This document shows, piece by piece, positions 52,994 to 61,037 of a DNA stretch of 64,000 bases; position 1 is the stretch's first letter, and each line of letters opens with the position of its first letter. The stretch covers positions 1,984,001 through 2,048,000 of the forward strand of contig NZ_BCVC01000001.1 in NCBI RefSeq assembly GCF_001591545.1. Reading direction: 5' to 3'. The position numbers and the translations under genes were made by a program. The notes beneath the pieces were generated by a model. It was not told the origin of the DNA, did not search any database, and saw only the letters and a program-made list of their open reading frames with translations. The stretch comes from Lederbergia lenta NBRC 16444 (lineage in GTDB: Bacteria > Bacillota > Bacilli > Bacillales > Bacillaceae_C).

Positions 52994-54142
52994 CTATTGA
53001 TTCTCAGTAATGAGTTGTTCTTCTTCCGCACCCCAAATAGAGTCATATACTACATCAACAAGACTTGCTCTTGTGATCAAACCGATTAGTTTATGTTCCT
53101 CGTTCACAACGGGAATATATTTTAGGCCTCTTACTAAAATTTTCCGGATTGTGTCACGTAAAAGTGCATCTTGTTCGACAACAAATAAATCTTTTTCCAT
53201 AATTTCAACAACAATTTTACTCATGTCACGAATTCGGTCAATCATCTCTACCGTTATAAATCCTTTTAAAATTCCGCGATTATTTACAGCCAGCAATGTA
53301 TCCACTCTCTTTTTTTTCATCCATTGTAGCGCTTCAGATAACGTTGCATTAATTGCAATAGTAACAGGATCAGGATTCATTATTTGTCCCACTGTTTGCA
53401 TATTTTGTTTCGCTTGAATCAGTCTTTCCTTACCAATAAAATCTTCAACAAATTGATCAGCGGGATTATGTAAAATATCATCTGGTGTACCAACTTGTAC
53501 AATTTTTCCGGCTCGCATAATAACTATTTTATCCGCTAATTTGATTGCTTCATCCATATCATGCGTAACAAAAACAATTGTTTTTCCTAATGTCTTTTGT
53601 AAATGTTTAAATTCTGCTTGTAATGAATCTCGTGTAATAGGATCCACCGCTCCAAACGGCTCATCCATTAAGATCAGCGGTGGGTCAGCAGCAAGCGCTC
53701 GAAGGACTCCGATTCTTTGTTGCTGTCCACCACTTAATTCAAATGGATAACGATCTAGATACTCCGGGTCCATATTTACTAATTCTAATAATTCTTCGGC
53801 CCTAGCGGTTCTTTTCGTACCTGGCCATTTCAAGAGCCTTGGCACTAATGCAATATTTTCTCTAATTGTCATATGGGGAAATAATCCAATTTGCTGAATA
53901 ACATAACCAATAGATCGGCGAAGCTGGACTGTATTTTGCTCCAAAATATTTTTCCCATTTAAATATATTGCTCCTTCTGTCGGTTTCACTAGTCTGTTAA
54001 TCATTTTCATTGTCGTCGTTTTTCCACAGCCACTCGGCCCGATGAACATAACAAATTCACCTTGTTTAATTTCAAGATTTATTCCGTCAACAGCCTTATT
54101 CCCGCCCGGATAAACCTTGGAAACATTTTTAAATGTAAGCAT
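52994..54142 (-). CDS. opuCA: Osmoprotectant ABC transporter ATPase with CBS domains (OpuCA type)
   Basis: A 382-residue protein. Residues 1-240 are the ATPase: Walker A GPSGCGKTTTMKM, signature LSGGQQQRIGVLRALA, Walker B LILMDEPFGAVD and switch His in VTHDMDEAI. Residues 255-375 hold two CBS domains (MNPDPVTIAINATLSEALQW; VVEQDALLRDTIRKILVRGL), which sense ionic strength or nucleotides in this family. It is the first gene of the operon. The 200-base divergent region toward yjcH carries the promoter. Confidence 0.95.
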   Translation of the reverse strand: MLTFKNVSKVYPGGNKAVDGINLEIKQGEFVMFIGPSGCGKTTTMKMINRLVKPTEGAIYLNGKNILEQNTVQLRRSIGYVIQQIGLFPHMTIRENIALVPRLLKWPGTKRTARAEELLELVNMDPEYLDRYPFELSGGQQQRIGVLRALAADPPLILMDEPFGAVDPITRDSLQAEFKHLQKTLGKTIVFVTHDMDEAIKLADKIVIMRAGKIVQVGTPDDILHNPADQFVEDFIGKERLIQAKQNMQTVGQIMNPDPVTIAINATLSEALQWMKKKRVDTLLAVNNRGILKGFITVEMIDRIRDMSKIVVEIMEKDLFVVEQDALLRDTIRKILVRGLKYIPVVNEEHKLIGLITRASLVDVVYDSIWGAEEEQLITENQ

Positions 54143-54343
54143 ATTGCCCCTCCATTATTTATATTTTTAAGAAATACTGGCTTCTGTGATACAAATCACA
54201 AGAATACCTTATAATTTATTCAGATAGAGTTTTAGTTATATTACCCTAAATGAAGGGCTTAATAACTTTTTTTTGCATCTTTTATGTTTTGCTGTAATAA
54301 TATGTCGTATTATGTGTTTCTAAACTAATAAGGAGGAATGTTA

Positions 54344-55063
54344 ATGTCGATCCCACAAGGAACGATAAAAGAGATAGAATTTGAAAGTTCAGAGTTAAAC
54401 GAAACTTTAACTCTATTATTGTATCTACCCGCATCATTTTCTCCTTTATTCAACTATTCATTAGTGATTGCCCAAGATGGAAAGGATTATTTTCAAATGG
54501 GAAGACTGGCGAGATATGCGGACGAGTTAATAGATGATGGAGAAATTGAAAATATTATAGCTGTTGGCGTTCCTTATAAAAGTGTAAAAGACAGACGTAA
54601 TAAGTATCATCCTCAAAGCAAGGAACATCAGGCGTATATACGTTTCTTAGCCCATGAGCTTGTACCTTGGATCGATCGGGAATATCCCACTTATGAAGTC
54701 GGGAAAAGCCGAGCATTAATGGGTGATAGCCTTGCAGCTACTGTTTCACTATTAGCCGCTTTAAAATATCCAAATGTATTTGGAAAAGTTATTTTACATT
54801 CTCCATATGTGAATAAAAGTGTTTTAGATGCGGTAAATATCCATGAGTTTCCTCATTTATTGGATGTATATCACGTAATTGGTGACAAAGAATCAAATGT
54901 GGAAATCTCAGATATGAAAGACTTTTTAACACCAAATCGAGAGTTACATCATTTATTTGAGAAAAAAGGATTTCATCATTTTTACGAAGAATTTTCTGGA
55001 GGACATTCTTGGAAATATTGGCAACCTGATGTAAAAAGAGCTCTACAACAGATGTTCTCATGA
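54344..55063 (+). CDS. yjcH: Esterase-family alpha/beta hydrolase, YjcH-like
   Basis: A 239-residue putative esterase (esterase D type). The nucleophile elbow is MGDSLAATVSLLAAL and the histidine lies in FSGGHSWKYW near the end; the acid is probably in the VIGDKESNVE region. There is no signal peptide. AAGGAGG lies 7 bases before ATG 54344; an ATG two codons up is too close. It heads the yjcH-yjcG-yjcF group also found in B. subtilis. The substrate is unknown. Confidence 0.88.
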   Translation: MSIPQGTIKEIEFESSELNETLTLLLYLPASFSPLFNYSLVIAQDGKDYFQMGRLARYADELIDDGEIENIIAVGVPYKSVKDRRNKYHPQSKEHQAYIRFLAHELVPWIDREYPTYEVGKSRALMGDSLAATVSLLAALKYPNVFGKVILHSPYVNKSVLDAVNIHEFPHLLDVYHVIGDKESNVEISDMKDFLTPNRELHHLFEKKGFHHFYEEFSGGHSWKYWQPDVKRALQQMFS

Positions 55064-55164
55064 GAATCATCTAGTCCTGTATGAAGTTTTTCAAATATTT
55101 GTTATAGTGACAGTACATGTTATAATATGTAAAAGATAAGCAATAGAATAGGGAGGTAAATAAA

Positions 55165-55680
55165 ATGAAATGCGGTATCGTTATATTCCCATCAAAAAAA
55201 TTACAAGATTTAGCTAATTCTTATCGAAAACGGTATGATCCACACTATGCATTGATTCCTCCACATTTAACATTAAAAGCTGCTTTTGATACAGATTACG
55301 ACTTAAATCAATTTACGGAAAAGCTGAATAATATTGCGGAAAAATATGAACCTTTTATTTTAAAGATTAGAAAAGTTAGTTCTTTTGAACCTATCAGCCA
55401 TACCATTCATTTTAAAGCTGAAAAAAACGCTGAGCTTGAGGGGCTGAACGAAGACTTTTATAAGGAGCTTCCCGGTGGAGCGCCTGAACATCCTTTTGTT
55501 CCGCATATCACTATTGCACAAAAATTATCAAACGATGAACATTCTGACGTGTTCGGTTCATTGAAAATGCTTGGTGTCGCCCATGAGGAATTGGTGGATC
55601 GTTTCCACCTCGTTTACCAGCTAGATAATGAATCATGGACAGTTCATGAAACTTTTCGTCTTGGGAAGGATCCACAATAA
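55165..55680 (+). CDS. yjcG: 2H phosphoesterase / 2'-5' RNA ligase family protein, YjcG-like
   Basis: A 171-residue protein with the two His-x-Thr motifs of the 2H fold, [10 protein letters not shown] (about 35) and [10 protein letters not shown] (about 115). The family includes 2'-5' RNA ligases and cyclic phosphodiesterases; B. subtilis YjcG has this fold, with no proven reaction. The ribosome site is GGGAGG. The stop codon directly abuts the next start. Confidence 0.92.
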   Translation: MKCGIVIFPSKKLQDLANSYRKRYDPHYALIPPHLTLKAAFDTDYDLNQFTEKLNNIAEKYEPFILKIRKVSSFEPISHTIHFKAEKNAELEGLNEDFYKELPGGAPEHPFVPHITIAQKLSNDEHSDVFGSLKMLGVAHEELVDRFHLVYQLDNESWTVHETFRLGKDPQ

Positions 55681-56106
55681 ATGTTAAAAGTTTTAAAAGT
55701 AGTTACAGATGAACAGATTCAAGATGCATTCAACGTAAGAACAAAGGTTTTTGTGGAGGAACAAAATGTGCCCTCTGAATTAGAAATTGACGAACTTGAA
55801 GCAGAAGCCGCTCATTTTGTTTTATATAACGAAGGTCTTCCTATAGGAGCAGGTAGATTTCGGGTGGTAGACAATTATGGGAAGATTGAACGTATTTGTG
55901 TTCTTAAAGACCAAAGAAAGTCTGGTGCAGGTGTTCTTATAATGAATGCCATCGAAGGCTACGCTAAAAGTTTCCCTTTGAATTTACTGAAACTGAACGC
56001 ACAAATCTCTGCTATCCCATTCTATGAAAAGCTAGGATACACTGTAGTGTCAAGTGAATTTTTAGATGCAGGCATTCCACATAAAACAATGGAAAAGCAT
56101 ATATAA
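55681..56106 (+). CDS. yjcF: GNAT-family N-acetyltransferase, YjcF-like
   Basis: A 141-residue GNAT protein: VRTKVFVEEQNVP at the start, IGAGRFRVVDNYGKIERICV (beta-4) and the acetyl-CoA loop KDQRKSGAGVLIMNAI, then NAQISAIPFYEKLGY. It begins right after the yjcG stop with no separate ribosome site, so translation is coupled. The acceptor is unknown. Confidence 0.93.
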   Translation: MLKVLKVVTDEQIQDAFNVRTKVFVEEQNVPSELEIDELEAEAAHFVLYNEGLPIGAGRFRVVDNYGKIERICVLKDQRKSGAGVLIMNAIEGYAKSFPLNLLKLNAQISAIPFYEKLGYTVVSSEFLDAGIPHKTMEKHI

Positions 56107-56154
56107 TAGTTCTAATGAAATAATTGGATTTTTAAAAAGCTATACAAAAAGAAA

Positions 56155-56200
56155 AATAACAAACAGCCCTTAGCTTCGAAATGAAGGGCTGCTTGTTATT
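56155..56200. terminator. Strong bidirectional terminator
   Basis: AATAACAAACAGCCCTT (56155-56171) pairs with AAGGGCTGCTTGTTATT (56184-56200), 17 bp with one mismatch. It ends the yjcHGF operon. Confidence 0.9.
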
Positions 56201-56275
56201 TTCGTAGGCCTTTACACATGAGTCTTTTTAACTATTTAAATATTCCGTTAATTAAAATCAAATAATTAAGCAGGA

Positions 56276-56560
56276 TCATGCGTACTCACTAAACTCTCTA
56301 CCCTTTCCAGTTAATTTAGCCATTAAGTATGCATGTGTATCTGTTTTTTGAATGCTATGTTTCTTTTCCTTTTCATTAAATTCAGGAGCACTGTATTGCT
56401 CATGAATTCTTTCCTCAAGTGTTTTATGAAACTTAGATCTAATATCGATCTTTTGAACTTGATCAACTCCCGAGATTGGGTATTGAGTTTTTTGCGATGA
56501 TTCAATACGCTCATTATATTGCTGATATTGATATAAAGGGACCATAGAAATATAACCCAC
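56276..56560 (-). CDS. Uncharacterised small soluble protein
   Basis: A 94-residue hydrophilic protein (MGYISMVPLYQYQQYNERI, then DQVQKIDIRSKFHKTLEERI and LMAKLTGKGREFSEYA). The MGYI start and the TGKG..F.E end look like a conserved small Bacillus protein, but its role is not known. Start GTG 56560 lies behind GGAGGTGAGG. It is a single gene, convergent with yjcF. Confidence 0.6.
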   Translation of the reverse strand: MGYISMVPLYQYQQYNERIESSQKTQYPISGVDQVQKIDIRSKFHKTLEERIHEQYSAPEFNEKEKKHSIQKTDTHAYLMAKLTGKGREFSEYA

Positions 56561-56832
56561 ACCCTCACCTCCGATTTCTTCTTTTAGTTTCTATACCCTC
56601 TTCTCTAAAATTTAAACCGAATATCTCATTTATCGAAAATATACGTATTCAAATTTTAGTTTAGGCTCCGTCTATCAAATATTTAAAACCAATATGTAAC
56701 AAATTTGCTACTACATCTCAAAACACTGGACGAAGAGGGCTAATGATTGTTTCATAATTAAATCAGATTACATTCAAAGCTTATTCATATAACCTATTAT
56801 TTCAATTTTACAATAATTACATCCAGGAATTA

Positions 56833-57477
56833 TTAATTAGAGTTTATCATATATTTTAAAAATTTAGTAATATATTCATCATTTTTCGAATTGGCGGGGA
56901 GGCACAGCACTATATTTTCATCAAAAGTAGCTCCTAGAAACAATGAGAGTGCAGATAAATCTATACCAGTCACCTTACCTTCTTCTGAAACATACACTCG
57001 ATCATTAGCATAGGGAAGATTTTCTATACCACTTAATTCCTTGATGTCTAATAATTGACCATCAACATTCATCTCCTCATAGTATCCTTTGTCGACCATC
57101 AAAATATCAACAGCCCCTGCTGCAAGTTCGGCAGCCAATTTCTGCAATCCGACTTGCATTTGTGGATCGATTTCCGTTTTTGAATAAGTGACAGCCTGCA
57201 TACCTATTTCGGTGAGACTTCTATCCTCCTCCATGATCAACTCTTTATTAAACTGCTCCAGTAATCCTTCCACTTTTGTGTGATCAATCTTCTCCGCTAC
57301 AATCATAAAATTCAATTCTGTATTTTTTTTGTTTGTAATACCATTTATGGTGAATGTAGAAAAGATAATTACCACGATCAAACCCAAAATATGAAAGCGA
57401 TAATAATGCCATATATACTTTACTTGTTCTGTTCTCGTCATTGGTGCCAAAACTTCTTTTAATCCTATTTTCATCAT
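56833..57477 (-). CDS. Uncharacterised membrane-anchored protein
   Basis: A 214-residue protein. A short cytosolic N-terminus (MTRTEQVKYIWHYYRFH) precedes one membrane helix (about 30-48); the remaining 165 residues would be outside the cell and look like a mixed alpha/beta domain (AAELAAGAVDILMVDKGYYE; LPYANDRVYVSEEGKVTGID). No family is recognised. It lies beside a DUF624 protein and a decayed isomerase, in what seems an old polysaccharide-use locus. AGGGAAG precedes the two ATG codons. Confidence 0.6.
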   Translation of the reverse strand: MMKIGLKEVLAPMTRTEQVKYIWHYYRFHILGLIVVIIFSTFTINGITNKKNTELNFMIVAEKIDHTKVEGLLEQFNKELIMEEDRSLTEIGMQAVTYSKTEIDPQMQVGLQKLAAELAAGAVDILMVDKGYYEEMNVDGQLLDIKELSGIENLPYANDRVYVSEEGKVTGIDLSALSLFLGATFDENIVLCLPANSKNDEYITKFLKYMINSN

Positions 57478-57622
57478 ATCACTACTTCCCTAAGCCTTTA
57501 CATGACTACCAGTCATCTATATTGGCTTATAATGTCATATAATAATAGTCTCACTGGTGATATTTTTTCCACAGGGAGATACCGTCTACATAAACAATCT
57601 TGTTTATTACAAGCAATTTTTT

Positions 57623-58170
57623 TCAAGCATTTTCATATTTTTTACGTAGAAAGGCGATGCTATCGTCAATGTATGGCTCGGTTGTACTTTAAGAAATTAA
57701 TATGTGGTTTTTTAGTTTTAATCAATTTCATTACAATATCGTAATTCAACATTCCTTTTCCTACAGCGGTAAATACTAGTTTGCCATTTTTAATAATGAA
57801 ATCTTTTGCATGAACAATGACGATCCGATCTCCAAATAGATCCATTGCTTCTTGGAATATTTCTTCCTATCTATTGTAGGTTTCCCCAGTCAATAAATTG
57901 ACAGGAGCGAATATCACTTGCAGATTGTTTGAACCGACGAGTTCCAATAGTCGCTTCATTAATTTCGGTGTATAGATGGGATGATTCACTCCAGCTTTAA
58001 CTCCAACAATTACACTAAAATTTTTCTGCCTCCTCTACTAACTCTTTCACACTCTCTACCACATCCAGAAAAGGCTTTTCATGAAAATTATCTACCGTAA
58101 ACCCCATTTTTGCATTGATATTACCTGTTTTGAATGTACTGCCAAAATGATGGGCAAGACCAGGGGACAA
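57623..58170 (-). pseudogene. Sugar-phosphate isomerase/epimerase, decayed
   Basis: Fragments in several frames assemble into an AP-endonuclease-2 barrel protein: GNINAKMGF, VDNFHEKPFLDVVESVKELV, GVKAGVNHPIYTPKLMKRLL, VIFAPVNLLTGETYNR, a TAG stop, EEIFQEAMDLFGDRIVIVHA then KDF (metal His), TAVGKGMLNYDIVMKL, and the tail EPYIDDSIAFLRKKYENA. At least three shifts and one stop interrupt it. It would have matched the Gfo/Idh/MocA dehydrogenase upstream, a common pairing. Confidence 0.72.
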
Positions 58171-58222
58171 GCTCCCAAGCTTCGTGACCTTTCCTTATTT
58201 TTAAAAAAGTTAGCTCTGGAAT

Positions 58223-58391
58223 TTACCCTTTCACAGCTATTGCAATTATTCCGTGAGACACATTCATATTACCTTTTTCACGTGCACCAACAATATATTT
58301 AGCTAAAACTGACTGATACCTACTATAAGGCTCGGTGCCAAACTGTTTTTGTCCGTTAAGGTCCGTAGCACTTACTAGGAAATATTGATAT
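58223..58391 (-). pseudogene. Unidentified gene fragment downstream of the DUF624 gene
   Basis: A clean frame reads YFLVSATDLNGQKQFGTEPY then SRYQSVLAKYIVGAREKG and NVSHGIIAIAVKG before a stop, with no start. It looks like the internal or C-terminal part of a conserved protein. The family is not recognised. It lies 3 bases after the DUF624 stop and ahead of the isomerase pseudogene. Confidence 0.4.
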
Positions 58392-58393
58392 AT

Positions 58394-59050
58394 TTACATT
58401 TTCTCTTTAACCACTTCTACCTTCTGTTGCTTTTCAATTACAGCATTTTCGACTCTTTTAAAGACTTGAAGCGCAATCCACATAACCATATATGCAAGCA
58501 TACAAAAACTAAAGAACGGGATGATACCTGGAAATAAGCTCAAACCTGTATATAAAAGCATGGCCGCGATAATCATCATAAATGTAAAGTGCGGATACGA
58601 AAGTCCGCATACTAATGCGTATTTAAAATACTTTCTCAAGTTTCCATTAAAATGAACATAAACAGGGAAAATATATAGCAAAACAATTAAGAAAACAAAA
58701 CTAACTGCAATAATTGCATACCGAATGATGGTATATACAAACCCTTCTGTTGGTAGATAAGCTAAATCTACGTATAAAATGAAGCCTACTATCATTAATG
58801 CTAAGCCAAGGAGATTCGATTTTAAAAATTCTTTTCGGTATACTTTCCAATAGGTGTTGAATATTGGTACATCTGTTTCTCCCAACATCCATTTTCTATT
58901 AATAGTGAAAAGAGCAACCGTTGCAGGCGCGATCCCAAATACACCGAGTCCTATGACAGTAAATAAAAACCAAAGGGCATTAACATAGGCAAGTTTCGAG
59001 ATAACTTCACAACTTCGAAAGAATAATCCATCAAATCCACCTAATTTCAT
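58394..59050 (-). CDS. DUF624 (YesL-like) membrane protein
   Basis: About 218 residues with five hydrophobic helices (roughly 19-44, 68-92, 101-125, 137-165, 168-185) and the DUF624 start GGFDGLFFRSCEVISKLAYV. In B. subtilis YesL sits in the rhamnogalacturonan locus; DUF624 proteins often accompany sugar ABC transporters, but their role is unsettled. AGGAGG lies 9 bases before ATG 59050; the frame opens a little earlier. It follows the dehydrogenase gene by 34 bases. Confidence 0.88.
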   Translation of the reverse strand: MKLGGFDGLFFRSCEVISKLAYVNALWFLFTVIGLGVFGIAPATVALFTINRKWMLGETDVPIFNTYWKVYRKEFLKSNLLGLALMIVGFILYVDLAYLPTEGFVYTIIRYAIIAVSFVFLIVLLYIFPVYVHFNGNLRKYFKYALVCGLSYPHFTFMMIIAAMLLYTGLSLFPGIIPFFSFCMLAYMVMWIALQVFKRVENAVIEKQQKVEVVKEKM

Positions 59051-59084
59051 CACACTGAACCTCCTTGTCAAAACTTTTGCTGTA

Positions 59085-60380
59085 TTATATCTTTTGCTTT
59101 ATTTTTAATAACTCTTTTATAGAAACAGGGTGATTCTCTTTTGCTGATTTCCATACCGCTTCACCAACAGCAATGGAGTAAGCTCCAGCTTTAGCACCGG
59201 CTAAGATTTCGTAATCTCTGCGCGGATCTACACCTAAGAAAATATCATTAAGTAAGATGGGATCTCCCCCACCATGACCTCCGGGTGTTTGTACTACATG
59301 AATCACTTCTCTTGAACCAAACAGCGGATAATAATCAATTGTCTGTTCAGGTACTTCGAATGGAACCCGACTTGGCGCATGCCATTCCTGAGTTTCAATT
59401 CTGCCCTTCGTTCCATTGATTGCTAATCTATAACCTTCAAATGGTAATGAAAAATTAATAGAATAGCTTAAAAGAGCACCTTTATTATATTTTACTGTTG
59501 CCGTATATGTATCCTCGATTTCAATCTCAGAGTCAAAAATACATGCATCTGGTCGATATCCAGTATATTGCTTATCATTGTCTTCACCCATTTTCAAATG
59601 GTCATCTTTCACGGATGACTGTAACGTACGTGGGTTCCATCTCATATAATAATCGCAACCGTTCTGAACCTGGCATGTTCCGCAATGTCGATTATCAGTA
59701 GTAGGATCAGGATTTAACTCCCCATTCGGCCCGTAGTAATTCAATGCTCCATAGGCAAATACTTCCTCAGGATATTGATCTACCCACCAATTGACGAGAT
59801 CAAAATGATGTGTAGATTTATGGATAGATAGTCCTCCCGAAAGGTCACGATTACGGTTCCAACGTTTAAAATAACTCGCGCCGTGATAAGTATCTATATA
59901 CCAGTTCAAATCAACTGAAGTCACACGTCCAATTTTTCCTTCTAAGACCATTTCCTTAATTTTCCGATGAAAAGGGCTATAGCGATAATTGAATGCAACG
60001 GTTACCGTTCCTTTGCTACTCTTTTCTGCTTCAAGAACTTTGACAGCATCTTCCGATGTAGTAACCATCGGCTTCTCCGTAATAACATCAATATCATTAG
60101 CTAAAGCTTTTAAAATATAATCAATATGTGTATCATCCCTACTCACAACAATGATCACATCTGGCTTTGTTTCATTAATCATTTGATCAAATTGATCGTC
60201 TTTATAGCTTTGAACATCTACTAATTCTGGAAATTTCTCTAAACATAAATCCACTCTATGCAAGTCACTATCCAATAAACTTACCACTTGATTTGTTGCT
60301 GCAAAATCAGTTAAAAGTGGTTGAATAAACATGCTCATTGCCCGGTTACTTATACCACATACTGCAAATCTTCTATTCAT
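59085..60380 (-). CDS. Gfo/Idh/MocA-family NAD(P)-dependent sugar dehydrogenase
   Basis: About 431 residues. An N-terminal Rossmann domain (RRFAVCGISNRAMSMFIQPL; VIIVVSRDDTHIDYILKAL), the EKP motif in DVITEKPMVTTSEDAV, and a larger C-terminal beta-sheet domain. A Cys-rich insert (HCGTCQVQNGCDYYMRW, about 245-265) is present and recalls longer oxidoreductases of carbohydrate loci. It would oxidise a sugar or sugar derivative. AGGAGTG lies before ATG 60380. It starts exactly where the GH105 pseudogene ends, so the two formed one operon. Confidence 0.88.
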   Translation of the reverse strand: MNRRFAVCGISNRAMSMFIQPLLTDFAATNQVVSLLDSDLHRVDLCLEKFPELVDVQSYKDDQFDQMINETKPDVIIVVSRDDTHIDYILKALANDIDVITEKPMVTTSEDAVKVLEAEKSSKGTVTVAFNYRYSPFHRKIKEMVLEGKIGRVTSVDLNWYIDTYHGASYFKRWNRNRDLSGGLSIHKSTHHFDLVNWWVDQYPEEVFAYGALNYYGPNGELNPDPTTDNRHCGTCQVQNGCDYYMRWNPRTLQSSVKDDHLKMGEDNDKQYTGYRPDACIFDSEIEIEDTYTATVKYNKGALLSYSINFSLPFEGYRLAINGTKGRIETQEWHAPSRVPFEVPEQTIDYYPLFGSREVIHVVQTPGGHGGGDPILLNDIFLGVDPRRDYEILAGAKAGAYSIAVGEAVWKSAKENHPVSIKELLKIKQKI

Positions 60381-60756
60381 TATTGATTCACTCCTACACA
60401 GATTGATGTTAATTTTTCTACTTTCATACAAGCCATAATGAAAATACCTGCACCATGCAGGTCATTTTCACTACGTTTACGTGTAATATAATAATCATTC
60501 ACATCATTCGAAGTACCAATCACAATACCCTTAATAGTCACTTCACCAGTATCAGATTCCACTATCTTATATTTAATCAAGCCATCAAAGCCTCGTTTGC
60601 TTTGTCTGCGTATTCCTCTCCAACATATTTATTTGGAAACAGCTTTTGCAATGACATATACAAATAAACCTGTCGCAGAAGTTTCCAGCCAATTATTTTC
60701 TCTGCCCAATACAACGGCGACCATTTTTCAGATATTTTACTCAATTGATGCAACAT
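60380..60756 (-). pseudogene. GH105 unsaturated rhamnogalacturonyl hydrolase, 5' part lost and frameshifted
   Basis: Three frames give the C-terminal third of a YteR/YesR-type hydrolase: LHQLSKISEKWSPLYWAE, then NNWLETSATGLFVYVIAKAV, then NKYVGEEYADKAN, then GFDGLIKYKIVESDTGEVTI, and after it VIGTSNDVNDYYITRKRSEN and DLHGAGIFIMACMKVEKL. The order and the NDLHG.G.F...MEVE-like ending are characteristic of GH105. At least two shifts occur and the N-terminal two-thirds are absent. GH105 enzymes remove the unsaturated uronic acid left by pectin lyases. Confidence 0.78.
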
Positions 60757-61037
60757 CCTTTCGAAAATAATGAAATGCCTTATCCAGAAAACGCCTTTAT
60801 TGAATGCGTTATTAATATAAGCTTATTATTTCATTAAATCTATAATCATCTTCATCTAACATTTTTTTAGTAAGAAAAGCTTATAAAATCAGTTTTTTTG
60901 CTAATAAATTGAACATGATATCATAAAATGATTATCATGATTACATTGTTATTGATCATAATCAAAGCTATAATTAAGAGCATATTGTTCTAAATCCGAG
61001 TCTATCATTCTCGTGAATATGTTGTGTGGAGGTAAAA

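Noticed and set aside
60900-60945. Fur- or operator-like TGATTATCATGATTA before the large AraC regulator
   Set aside because: Weak symmetry and no iron-related gene nearby; AT-rich background gives such matches often.
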